Shown here in pieces: positions 51,085-59,533 of a DNA stretch of 64,000 nt. The translations under genes were made by a program, and so were the position numbers. The number at the start of each line of letters is the position of its first letter. Position 1 is the stretch's first letter. Origin of the DNA: Natrialbaceae archaeon (GTDB taxonomy: Archaea; Halobacteriota; Halobacteria; Halobacteriales; Natrialbaceae); contig PWMF01000192.1 of the NCBI GenBank assembly GCA_003559215.1, positions 124,001 through 188,000 on the forward strand, given 5' to 3'. Under the pieces are notes generated by a model that had not been told where the DNA came from, ran no database searches, and was given only the letters and a program-made list of their open reading frames with translations.

Positions 51085-52521
51085 ATGACGCGGGTGATAC
51101 ACACGGGCGACACCCACATCGGGTACCAGCAGTACAACTCGCCCGAGCGACGACGGGACTTCCTCGAGGCCTTCCGGAGTGTAGCCGAGGACGCTATCGA
51201 GGGCGACGTAGACGCCGTGATCCACGCCGGCGACCTCTTTCACGACCGCCGGCCGAACCTGGTCGACCTCCAGGGGACCGTCGAGATCCTTCGCTCGCTC
51301 GAGGCGGCCGACGTCCCCTTCCTCGCGATCGTCGGCAACCACGAGGGGAAACGCGACGCCCAGTGGCTCGATCTGTTCGCCGACCTCGGGCTGGCGACCC
51401 GGCTCGGCGCCGAGCCGTACGTCCTCGAGGACGTCGCGCTCTACGGTCTGGACTTCGTTCCACGCTCCCGACGCGAGAAGCTCGAGTACGAGTTCGACCC
51501 GGTTCCGGACGAGGCGGCACACGCCGCGCTCGTGAGCCACGGACTGTTCGAACCCTTCCCTCACGCCGACTGGGACACCGAACGACTGCTCGAGGAGTCG
51601 ACCGTCGAGTTCGACGCCGTCCTGCTCGGTGACAACCACCACCCCGACACCGCCGAGCTGGAGGGAACGTGGGTCACCTACTGTGGCTCCACCGAACGGG
51701 CGAGCGCGAGCGAACGCGAGGACCGTGGATACAACCTCGTCGCGTTCGAACCCGGTCAGGAGCCGGCGATCCGGCGGCGCGGCCTCGAGTCGACTCGCGA
51801 GTTCGTCTTCGCCGACGTCGAACTCGCCGAGGGCGAGGGCGTCGACCGCGTCCAAGAGCGGGTCCGCCAGCACGACCTCGAGGACGCGGTCGTCATCGTC
51901 ACGATCGAGGGCGAAGGAAAGCCGATCGCGCCCGCGGCCGTCGAGGAGCTCGCCGTCGACCGCGGCGCGCTCGTCGCTCGCGTGAACGACCGGCGGGAGC
52001 TGCCCGACGAGGGCGAGGCGGTCTCGGTCAGCTTCGCCAACCCCGACGACGCGGTCCGCGAGCGCGTTCGCGAACTGGGGCTCAGCGACGCAGCCCTCGA
52101 GATCGACCGCACCGTCCGGAACGCCGACCTCGCGGACGCGAACGTCCGCGAGCAGATCGAACGGCGGGTACGGGAGCTGCTCGAGGACGACGACACGGCC
52201 TTCGAACCCGCACCCGATCGGAAGCCGAGCGACGAGGACGTGTCGACGGTCGCCGATCAGCTGGCGAGTGGGGACGGGTCGGCGGCAGCCACCGCGTCGA
52301 CAGAGACGACCGAGGACGAGACCGTGGCCGCAGCGGACGACGGTTCGAGCGACGAACGGGAGACGGAGCCCGTCGTCGCGGACGACGGTGACGGCGAGAC
52401 TGCTACGACCGAGACGAGTCAGCCGTCGGCCGAGGAAACCGCCGAGACGGATTCAGGAGACGGCTCCGAGTCGAAGACGGATTCCAACGGCGAGTACGCC
52501 TCGCTGGGTGATTTCGAATGA
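51085..52521 (+). CDS. mre11: DNA double-strand break repair nuclease Mre11
   Basis: 478-residue nuclease of the Mre11-Rad50 complex. Phosphoesterase motifs are GDTHIGY, HAGDLFHDR, GNHEGKRD, SHGLFEP and GDNHHPD; the last departs from the common GHxH arrangement. A capping domain and a Rad50-binding region follow, then a Glu/Thr/Ser-rich acidic tail of about 110 residues (from 375) that ends in YASLGDFE. The start is backed by ATTTAG 27 bases upstream. Its stop overlaps the rad50 start by 4 bases (ATGA). Confidence 0.95.
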   Translation: MTRVIHTGDTHIGYQQYNSPERRRDFLEAFRSVAEDAIEGDVDAVIHAGDLFHDRRPNLVDLQGTVEILRSLEAADVPFLAIVGNHEGKRDAQWLDLFADLGLATRLGAEPYVLEDVALYGLDFVPRSRREKLEYEFDPVPDEAAHAALVSHGLFEPFPHADWDTERLLEESTVEFDAVLLGDNHHPDTAELEGTWVTYCGSTERASASEREDRGYNLVAFEPGQEPAIRRRGLESTREFVFADVELAEGEGVDRVQERVRQHDLEDAVVIVTIEGEGKPIAPAAVEELAVDRGALVARVNDRRELPDEGEAVSVSFANPDDAVRERVRELGLSDAALEIDRTVRNADLADANVREQIERRVRELLEDDDTAFEPAPDRKPSDEDVSTVADQLASGDGSAAATASTETTEDETVAAADDGSSDERETEPVVADDGDGETATTETSQPSAEETAETDSGDGSESKTDSNGEYASLGDFE

Positions 52522-55196
52522 GGGTCGACCGCGTTCGCCTGCGTAACTTCAAGTGCTACGGTGAGGCCGATCTCGGCCTCGATCGCGGCGTGACGATCGT
52601 CCACGGCGTTAACGGCAGCGGGAAGTCGACGCTGCTCGAGGCCGTCTTCTTCGCGCTGTACGGCTCGAAGGCGCTGGGCGATCGGACCCTCGACGACGTG
52701 ATCACGACCGGTGAGGAGGAGTGCGAGGTCGAACTCGAGTTCACCCACGACGACGAGAGCTACCGCGTCGAGCGTCGGCTCAAGCTGCGGGGCGATCGGG
52801 CGACGACGACCAAGTGCGTCCTCGAGGGGCCGAGCGGGACCATCGAGGGAGCGCGCGACGTCCGCCACGAGGTGACCGAGCAGCTGCGAATGGACGCCGA
52901 GGCGTTCGTCAACTGCGCGTACGTCCGTCAGGGCGAGGTGAACAAGCTGATCCACGCCTCGCCGGGCGAGCGTCAGGACATGATCGACGATCTTCTGCAG
53001 CTGGGCGCGCTCGAGGAGTACCGCGAACGAGCCAGCGACGCCAGACTCGGCGTCAAGTCGGTGCTCGACGGCCAGCGCGAGGTACTCGAGGATCTCCGGA
53101 CGCAGGTTCGGCGCAAGGAAGACCAGGACCTCCACGACCGGCTGAACGCCCTCGAGTCGAGTCACGCCGACGTCGTCTCGGACATCGAGCGCTTCGAGTC
53201 CCAGCGCGAGAACGCGCGGGAGACCCTCGAGACGGCCGAGGACGTCCTCGAGCGCCACGAGAAGACTCGCGAGGAGATCGCCGACCTCGAGGAGGGGATC
53301 GAGGAGCTTCGTTCGAAAATCGCCGAGACCGAACGGAAACGGGAGGACGCCGGCGAGACCCTCCGCGAGCGCAAACGCGAGCGCGAGGAGCTCGTCGACG
53401 AGCGCGAGTCGCTGCTCGCGGAAACCGAACTCGAAGCGGGCGACGCCGACGCGGTCGAGTCCCGAATCGAGGAACTCGAGGACCGCGACGACGACCTCCG
53501 TGACGACCTCGAGGACGTCCGCGTCTCGATCACGGAGCGCAACGGCGAGGCCGAGCGACTGCTCGAGGAGGCCGACGAACTCGAGTCCCAGGCCGAGCGG
53601 GCCCGCGAAGAGGCCGACGAGCTCGACGAACGCATCGAGGACGACCGCGAGGCGATCGCGGATCGCGAGGAGAAGGTCGACGAGCTCGAGGACGACCTCG
53701 AGACCGCCCGCTCGGCGTTCGACGACGCACCGGTCGCGTTCGGCGAGGCCGAGAGCCACCTCGAGGAGCTCGAAGACGAGCGCGAGGAGCTGGTCTCGAC
53801 GATCAACGACGTCACCGCGGAGATCAGAACCGTCGAGAACGCGATCGAGGAGGGCGAGCGTCTCCGCGAGGAGGGGAAGTGTCCGGAGTGCGGCCAGGAC
53901 GTCGAGGACTCTCCCCACGTCGACGTCCTCGAAGAGAAACGCGAGAAGCTCACGACCCTCGAGGAGCGACTATCGGCGCTCGAGGACGACCGCGACGACC
54001 TCGACGACCGCATCGAGCGCGCCGAGTCGCTGGTCGAGGCCCAGCGTCGGGTCGACCGACTCGAGGAGAACCGTGAGAACGTTACCCAGCTGCTCGCCGA
54101 GAAGCGCGCGAGCCTCGAGGACCGACGGGAGCAGCGGGACCGACTCCGCGAGGAGGCCGACGAGCACGAGCGCGAGGCCGAGACGAAACGCGAGCGGGCG
54201 ACCGTTCTCGAGGGCGAAGTCGCGGACGCGCGGACCGAGCTCGGCGAGATCAACGCCGAGCGCGGCGAGATCAAGGAGAGTCTGGAGACGCTTCGTCGAG
54301 CGAGCGAGATCGAGACCGAGCGCGCCGAACTCGAGCGCGAGATCGAGTCGCTGCGGGAGCGACGCGCGGACTGGGGGACGATGAACGACGAGCGCCGCGA
54401 GCAGCTCTCGGCCGACCGCGAGCGCAAGCGCGAACTCGAGTCGGAGTTCGACGACGACCGGATCGAAACCGCTCGGACGAAAAGGTCCAACGCCGAGCAG
54501 TACCTCGAGAAGGTCGACGAGAAGCTCGCGGCGCTCGAGGCCGACCGCGACGAGCTACAGGGGAAGATCGGTGGCGTCGAGGAGAAGATCGAGGAGCTCG
54601 AGCGACTCCGGGAACGTCTCGAGAGTGTCGAAGAGAAACTCGAGAAGCTCGACTCGCTGTACGGCGAAGCCGAGACCCTGCAGACGACCTACGGGGAGTT
54701 GCGCGCGGAGCTTCGCCAGCGAAACGTCGAGACTCTCGAGCGACTGTTGAACGAGACCTTCGATCTGGTCTACCAGAACGACTCCTACGCGGCGATCGAC
54801 CTGGACGGGGAGTACCGACTGACCGTCTACCAGAAGGACGGGGAACCGCTCGAGCCCGAGCAGCTCTCGGGCGGGGAGCGCGCGCTCTTTAATCTCAGTC
54901 TGCGGTGTGCGATCTACCGGCTGCTCGCGGAGGGCGTCGAGGGAACCGCGCCGATGCCACCGCTGATTTTGGACGAGCCGACCGTCTTCCTCGACTCCGG
55001 ACACGTCACGCAGCTGGTCTCGCTCGTCGAGTCGATGCGAGACCTGGGCGTCGAACAGATCGTTGTCGTCAGCCACGACGAGGAGCTGATCGGCGCGGCG
55101 GACTCGCTGGTCCGCGTCGAAAAGGACGCGACCTCGAACCGATCCCGACTCGAGCGCGGCCGGCCGACGGAGGCGGCGCTGCTGACTTCGGACTGA
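52518..55196 (+). CDS. rad50: DNA repair ATPase Rad50
   Basis: 892-residue SMC-like ATPase partner of Mre11. Walker A GVNGSGKS (30-37), Q-loop in YVRQGEVNKL, a long antiparallel coiled coil with the zinc hook CPEC at 455-458, signature LSGGERALFNLSLRCAI and Walker B LILDEPTVFLDSG. The two coiled-coil arms are of similar length (about 270 and 250 residues), as expected. Translationally coupled to mre11. Confidence 0.96.
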   Translation: MRVDRVRLRNFKCYGEADLGLDRGVTIVHGVNGSGKSTLLEAVFFALYGSKALGDRTLDDVITTGEEECEVELEFTHDDESYRVERRLKLRGDRATTTKCVLEGPSGTIEGARDVRHEVTEQLRMDAEAFVNCAYVRQGEVNKLIHASPGERQDMIDDLLQLGALEEYRERASDARLGVKSVLDGQREVLEDLRTQVRRKEDQDLHDRLNALESSHADVVSDIERFESQRENARETLETAEDVLERHEKTREEIADLEEGIEELRSKIAETERKREDAGETLRERKREREELVDERESLLAETELEAGDADAVESRIEELEDRDDDLRDDLEDVRVSITERNGEAERLLEEADELESQAERAREEADELDERIEDDREAIADREEKVDELEDDLETARSAFDDAPVAFGEAESHLEELEDEREELVSTINDVTAEIRTVENAIEEGERLREEGKCPECGQDVEDSPHVDVLEEKREKLTTLEERLSALEDDRDDLDDRIERAESLVEAQRRVDRLEENRENVTQLLAEKRASLEDRREQRDRLREEADEHEREAETKRERATVLEGEVADARTELGEINAERGEIKESLETLRRASEIETERAELEREIESLRERRADWGTMNDERREQLSADRERKRELESEFDDDRIETARTKRSNAEQYLEKVDEKLAALEADRDELQGKIGGVEEKIEELERLRERLESVEEKLEKLDSLYGEAETLQTTYGELRAELRQRNVETLERLLNETFDLVYQNDSYAAIDLDGEYRLTVYQKDGEPLEPEQLSGGERALFNLSLRCAIYRLLAEGVEGTAPMPPLILDEPTVFLDSGHVTQLVSLVESMRDLGVEQIVVVSHDEELIGAADSLVRVEKDATSNRSRLERGRPTEAALLTSD

Positions 55197-55224
55197 CGGG
55201 TTCGAAAACGGCGACCAAATCCGG

Positions 55225-55716
55225 TCAGGAGTCGGATTCGTGCCCGGACGGACCGTCGTCGGTCGATCGAGCGGCCGCGGACTCCTCGCCGATGTCCGCA
55301 CCGATGGCCTCAAGTGCGGTCTCGCCGTCGTCGGTGAGCCGATACCCGCGCTCGCCGGCGACGTCGGTTTCGGCGATCAGGTCCGCCGCCGTCAGCACCG
55401 TGAGCCGACCGTGGAGGTCGCTCTCGCAGCAGTCGTAGGTTTCGATCATCTCGCGAACGCCTAGCGGGCCCCGCTTGCCGAGCTCGACGAGCAGCCCGAG
55501 ACCGGTCTCGTCGTGGACGGCCGACAGCAGCGTTCGGACCGGTTCACCTACCGTTCGAGCGGCGGTCTCGAGGACCGACTCGTCTGCGAGGTGCTCGAGG
55601 CGGTCGTTCTGGACGTAACACTCGTTTCCGGTTTCGGGATCGCGAACGAGACTCGCGTGCTCGGAGCGTTTGAGAAGGACGTATCGCTTCCCGGTGTCGT
55701 CTTGGACGGGTTTCAT
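55225..55716 (-). CDS. Winged-helix-like haloarchaeal protein
   Basis: 163-residue protein. Residues 1-60 look like a small beta domain (GKRYVLLKRSEHASLVRDPETGNECYV). Residues 60-135 are a winged helix with a Cys pair (TYDCCESDLHGRLTVLTAADLIAETDVAGERGYRLTDDG). An acidic tail follows. It is convergent with rad50 and overlaps its upstream neighbour by 4 bases. I believe it belongs to a haloarchaea-specific family of unknown function; the CC motif could be a redox switch or a metal site. Confidence 0.75.
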   Translation of the reverse strand: MKPVQDDTGKRYVLLKRSEHASLVRDPETGNECYVQNDRLEHLADESVLETAARTVGEPVRTLLSAVHDETGLGLLVELGKRGPLGVREMIETYDCCESDLHGRLTVLTAADLIAETDVAGERGYRLTDDGETALEAIGADIGEESAAARSTDDGPSGHESDS

Positions 55717-56228
55717 GTGCTGTCGGGTTCGTCGTGTGATCGGTGTTCGGGCTCGGCTTCCGAAGTCGTTTCGCCGGGTACTGACTGGACGGAATCCGCG
55801 TCGGTATCCGAGTCGTCCGCCTTGCCATCGGTCGCCGGCGGATCGTCGCGTTTTGTCACCTGGTAGCTCCGGTAGCGGTAGACGGCGAACCCGGAGAGTA
55901 CGAGTCCGCCGGCGACGAGAACGAAACCGTTGGTCGACGGGCCGTCGAAGAGCAGAAACAATACGCCGAGCGAGAACGCGAGCACGGCCGCGTTGACGAC
56001 GAGGACGATCGACCAGAACGCCTGCAGCAGGTCGCTCGAGACGTCAGTTTCGATCTCCGCCTCGTCGTCGGTCGACGACTCGAACTCCGAGCGCAGGTCC
56101 GACCCGAGGTCGGATCCGGCGTCCTCGGTCGACACTTGCGGAATCGTCAGCGAGTCGCTGTCGGGGTCGGTAAACTCCTCTTCGGGGTCCCACTCCTCGG
56201 GTTCGTGTTCGGATCGGTCGAACACCAC
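55713..56228 (-). CDS. Two-helix membrane protein with acidic tails
   Basis: 171 residues. About 65 very acidic N-terminal residues (EPEEWDPEEEFTDPDSDS...), two adjacent hydrophobic helices (LQAFWSIVLVVNAAVLAFSLGVLFLLF and GFVLVAGGLVLSGFAVY), then another acidic tail. Both ends are likely on the same side. It overlaps the winged-helix gene by 4 bases, implying co-production. Function unknown; haloarchaea-specific as far as I can tell. Confidence 0.72.
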   Translation of the reverse strand: MVFDRSEHEPEEWDPEEEFTDPDSDSLTIPQVSTEDAGSDLGSDLRSEFESSTDDEAEIETDVSSDLLQAFWSIVLVVNAAVLAFSLGVLFLLFDGPSTNGFVLVAGGLVLSGFAVYRYRSYQVTKRDDPPATDGKADDSDTDADSVQSVPGETTSEAEPEHRSHDEPDST

Positions 56229-56283
56229 ACAGTCGAAGACGGGAAGCGCAAGGAAAAGGATTCGCGTTCACCCGCGGGGAGCC

Positions 56284-56436
56284 TCAGACGAACTCCTCGA
56301 GCGTCAGCGTTCTGCTCGTCTCGACCCACGCGAGGGGGTTCTCCGCGTCGTAGAACACGACGCCGTCGTCGATCTCGTAGGCCTCGATCGTCGCTGTGCC
56401 CTCGGGTTCGCTACTCGGTTCGCCTCGATCCGTCAT
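56284..56436 (-). CDS. Small conserved-type haloarchaeal protein
   Basis: About 50 residues from ATG 56436 (MTDRGEPSSEPEG...). The second half, IEAYEIDDGVVFYDAENPLAWVETS, looks like a compact beta-rich domain with conserved Tyr/Trp; I associate this pattern with a small haloarchaeal family of unknown function. A GTG start at 56472 would add 12 residues and lies about 27 bases from the minus-strand TATA-like CATATAATG (56491-56499). It heads the three-gene minus-strand group and is divergent from polB. Confidence 0.65.
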   Translation of the reverse strand: MTDRGEPSSEPEGTATIEAYEIDDGVVFYDAENPLAWVETSRTLTLEEFV

Positions 56437-56551
56437 CTCGTCTTCGTTGGCACGAGTGGACACGTCGGTCACCTTGGGCCTTGCTATGTGTTACCACATT
56501 ATATGCTTTGTTCTTCCTTCAGTTTTACGTGGTATCGACGGGAATGGTGGG

Positions 56552-56557
56552 TTTTTA
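56552..56557 (+). promoter_or_regulatory. TATA box of polB
   Basis: TTTTTA centred 28 bases before the ATG at 56583; predicts a leaderless polB message. Confidence 0.55.
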
Positions 56558-56582
56558 ACCGGCGACGCCAAACGTCGACGCA

Positions 56583-59309
56583 ATGACCGAGGCGGGCCAG
56601 ACTGGACTCGCGGAGTTTTCCCCCGAGTCCGCCGAACGGCCGGACGAAGAGGCAGCCGCCGTCGCCGGCGACGGGACGGGAGAGAGCACAGCCGTGATCG
56701 ACGTTCGCGAGGAGACGCTTCCGGAGTCGACCGGAGAGCTCGAGCTCGCCGTGATGCAGGTCGACTACACCATCGCCGGCTACGGCGACGACGAACGCCC
56801 GATCATGCACGTCTTCGGCCGGACGGCCGAGGGCGAGCTCGAGCACGTCCAGGTCGTCGGCTTTCGTCCGTACTTCTACGCGCCGACGGCGTCACTCGAG
56901 CGTCCGCCCGAGGAGGCCTACGACCGGCTCACCGGGAGCCGCGAGGAGGATCGAAACGGCGAGCCCTACGAGAGTATTCGCGGCAAAAAATTAGCCAAAA
57001 TCTTCGGGCAGACGCCCCGCGACGTCGGCCAGGTCCGCGACGAGTTCGAACACTACGAGGCCGACATCCTCTTCCCGAACCGGTTTCTGATCGACAAGGA
57101 CGTCCGCAGCGGGATTCGCGTTCCCGAGCGGCGGGCCGACGACGACTCGCTGGTCGTCCCCCACGAGGAGGTCGAAGCGACCGACGTCGACGCCGAGCCG
57201 CGGGTCCAAACGTTCGACATCGAGGTCGACGACCGTTCGGGGTTCCCCGAGGACGGCGAGGAGCCGATTATCTGCCTGACGAGCCACGATTCCTACCGCG
57301 ACGAGTACGTCATGTGGCTCTACGAGGCGCCCATCGGCGACGGACCGATCCCCGACGCGGTCGAGGAGTACGATCCCATAGAGGGCCCGATCGATCACGA
57401 GGTTCGCCGCTTCGCGGAGGAGGAGGCCATGCTCGAGGCCTTCGTCGACTATATTCGCGAAACGGATCCCGACGTGCTGACGGGGTGGAACTTCGAGGAT
57501 TTCGACGCGCCGTACCTGCTGGATCGCCTCGAGGAGCTCCAGGGCGGCCACGAGTACGACCTCGAAATCGACCGGCTCTCGCGGGTCGACGAGGTCTGGC
57601 GCAGCAACTGGGGCGGCCCCGACATCAAGGGTCGGGTCGTCTTCGACCTGCTCTACGGCTACCAACGGATGGTCTTCTCCGAACTCGACTCCTACCGCCT
57701 CGACGCCGTCGGCGAGTCGGAACTCGGGGGCGGCAAGGAACGCTACGCCGGCGACATCGGCGATCTCTGGGAGGACGATCCGACCCAGCTGCTCGCGTAC
57801 AACCTCCGGGACGTCGAGATCTGCGTCGAACTCGACCGCCAGCAGCAGATCATCCCCTTCTGGGACGAGGTCCGCTCGTTCGTCGGCTGCAAGCTCGAGG
57901 ACGCGCCGACGCCGGGCGACGCGGTCGACATGTACGTCCTCCACCAGGCTCACGGCCAGTTCGCCCTCCCCTCGAAGGGCCAGCAGGACGCCGGCGAGGA
58001 GTACGAGGGCGGGGCCGTCTTCGACCCGATTACGGGCGTCAAGGAGAACGTCACCGTGCTCGACCTGAAGTCGCTGTACCCGATGTGTATGACGACGATC
58101 AACGCCTCGCCGGAGACGCGGGTCGATCCCGCCGAGTACGACGGCGAGACCTACACGGCGCCCACCCAGCCCGAGCCGATCCACTTCCGAAAGGAACCCG
58201 ACGGCGTGATGCGCGAGATGATCACGGAGCTGCTCGCCGAGCGCGAGGAGAAGAAGGGACTTCGGAACGAGCACGAGCCCGGTAGCCCGGAGTACGAGCA
58301 GTACGACCGCCAGCAGGGTGCGGTAAAGGTTATCATGAACTCGCTCTACGGGGTGTCGGGATGGGAACAATTCAGATTATATGATAAAGAAGCAGCATCG
58401 GCGATCACCGCTACTGGGCGCGAGGTCATCGAATTTACCGAGACTGCTGCGAACGAGCTGAATTATCAAGTTACGTATGGTGACACCGATTCGGTCATGC
58501 TCGAGCTCGGTCCCGACGTCTCGAAGGACGAGGCCCTCGAGCACTCCTTTACCATCGAGGAGCACATCAACGACCGCTACGACGACTTCGCGCGGGAGGA
58601 CCTGAACGCCGAGGAGCACCGCTTCCAGATCGAGTTCGAGAAGCTCTACCGGCGCTTCTTCCAGGCGGGCAAGAAGAAACGCTACGCCGGCCACATCACC
58701 TGGAAGGAGGGGAAAGACGTCGACGACGTCGACATCGTCGGCTTCGAGTACCAGCGCTCGGACATCGCTCCGATCACCAAGGAGGTCCAACACCGCGTCA
58801 TCGAGATGATCGTCAAGGAAGGCGATATCGAGGGCGCCAAGGAGTACGTACAGGGTATCATCGAGAACGTCCGCGCGGGCGAGGTGAGCCTCGAGGAGAT
58901 CGCCATCCCGGGCGGGATCGGCAAACGCCTGGACAACTACGACACCGACACGGCCCAGGTTCGGGGCGCGAAGTACGCAAACCGGGTGCTCGGGACGAAC
59001 TTCCAGCGCGGGAGCAAGCCGAAGCGACTCTACCTCGAGCGTGTGGATCCCACCTTCTTCGAGCGACTCGAGGACGAGGAGGGACTCGACGCACGCCGGG
59101 ATCCCGTCTACGGCGCGTTCAAGCGCGATCCAGACGTCATCTGTTTTGAGTACGACGACCAGATCCCCGCGGAGTTCGCAGTTGACTACGACACGATGCT
59201 CGAGAAGACCCTGAAGGGGCCGATCTCGCGGATCCTCGAGGCGCTCGACGTCTCCTGGGAGGAAGTGAAATCCGGTCAGGAACAGACCGGACTCGACCAG
59301 TACTGGTGA
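56583..59309 (+). CDS. polB: Family B DNA polymerase
   Basis: 908-residue replicative-type polymerase. The 3'-5' exonuclease metal residues are D212/E214 in FDIEVDD, with Exo II in GWNFEDFDAPYL. Polymerase motif A is DLKSLYP (494-500), motif B KVIMNSLYG (NSLYG 586-590) and motif C YGDTDS (632-637). No intein interrupts these motifs, though both B and C are known intein insertion points in archaeal PolB. The stretch between them has unusually AT-rich codons (separate entry). A poorly conserved acidic N-terminus of about 50 residues precedes the core. Confidence 0.96.
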   Translation: MTEAGQTGLAEFSPESAERPDEEAAAVAGDGTGESTAVIDVREETLPESTGELELAVMQVDYTIAGYGDDERPIMHVFGRTAEGELEHVQVVGFRPYFYAPTASLERPPEEAYDRLTGSREEDRNGEPYESIRGKKLAKIFGQTPRDVGQVRDEFEHYEADILFPNRFLIDKDVRSGIRVPERRADDDSLVVPHEEVEATDVDAEPRVQTFDIEVDDRSGFPEDGEEPIICLTSHDSYRDEYVMWLYEAPIGDGPIPDAVEEYDPIEGPIDHEVRRFAEEEAMLEAFVDYIRETDPDVLTGWNFEDFDAPYLLDRLEELQGGHEYDLEIDRLSRVDEVWRSNWGGPDIKGRVVFDLLYGYQRMVFSELDSYRLDAVGESELGGGKERYAGDIGDLWEDDPTQLLAYNLRDVEICVELDRQQQIIPFWDEVRSFVGCKLEDAPTPGDAVDMYVLHQAHGQFALPSKGQQDAGEEYEGGAVFDPITGVKENVTVLDLKSLYPMCMTTINASPETRVDPAEYDGETYTAPTQPEPIHFRKEPDGVMREMITELLAEREEKKGLRNEHEPGSPEYEQYDRQQGAVKVIMNSLYGVSGWEQFRLYDKEAASAITATGREVIEFTETAANELNYQVTYGDTDSVMLELGPDVSKDEALEHSFTIEEHINDRYDDFAREDLNAEEHRFQIEFEKLYRRFFQAGKKKRYAGHITWKEGKDVDDVDIVGFEYQRSDIAPITKEVQHRVIEMIVKEGDIEGAKEYVQGIIENVRAGEVSLEEIAIPGGIGKRLDNYDTDTAQVRGAKYANRVLGTNFQRGSKPKRLYLERVDPTFFERLEDEEGLDARRDPVYGAFKRDPDVICFEYDDQIPAEFAVDYDTMLEKTLKGPISRILEALDVSWEEVKSGQEQTGLDQYW
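58359..58493 (+). other. Low-GC codon tract between polymerase motifs B and C
   Basis: Within polB, 45 codons from just after NSLYG to the end of YGDTDS contain 65 G/C of 135 bases (48%) and 21 of 45 GC-ending codons. Codons rare elsewhere in the window are common here: TTA, AGA, AAA, CAA, TAT, AAT, TTT, GCA, GTT. The protein sequence itself is normal. Flanking polB codons are almost all GC-ending. Interpreted as imported sequence, possibly a co-conversion tract of intein homing. Confidence 0.85.
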
Positions 59310-59438
59310 GCGGACGGCTCGGGGAGCGGAGGAGCTGCCGGTTTCGCTCGCCACGAGCGGCGAGAGCCCGGAAAACAACGACCGAAAAGACGAAACCGCG
59401 GCTGGTTCGGCGTTTCCGATACTCCGTCGCCGGTTCTC

Positions 59439-59454
59439 GTTAAAGAAAATTATC
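59439..59454 (+). promoter_or_regulatory. AT-rich promoter element of the suf operon
   Basis: GTTAAAGAAAATTATC (59439-59454), the only AT-rich stretch in the polB-sufC gap. It would place the transcript start near 59475, inside the palindrome that follows, with a leader of about 60 bases. Confidence 0.45.
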
Positions 59455-59469
59455 TTCGCCATTCGAAAC

Positions 59470-59487
59470 CGTATCCAATCGGATACG
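59470..59487. promoter_or_regulatory. Palindrome at the suf promoter, possible operator
   Basis: CGTATCC (59470-59476) and its exact reverse complement GGATACG (59481-59487), loop AATC, framed on both sides by GAAACCGT. Its position over the predicted transcript start suits repressor binding. An iron- or redox-sensing regulator would fit the operon's function, but none is identified. Confidence 0.5.
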
Positions 59488-59533
59488 AAACCGTTATCAC
59501 TCGGACGACCCACGGTTCACACGACAGACTACT

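Noticed and set aside
56583-59309. Intein in polB
   Set aside because: Motifs A, B and C are uninterrupted and the length is normal for an intein-free haloarchaeal polymerase.
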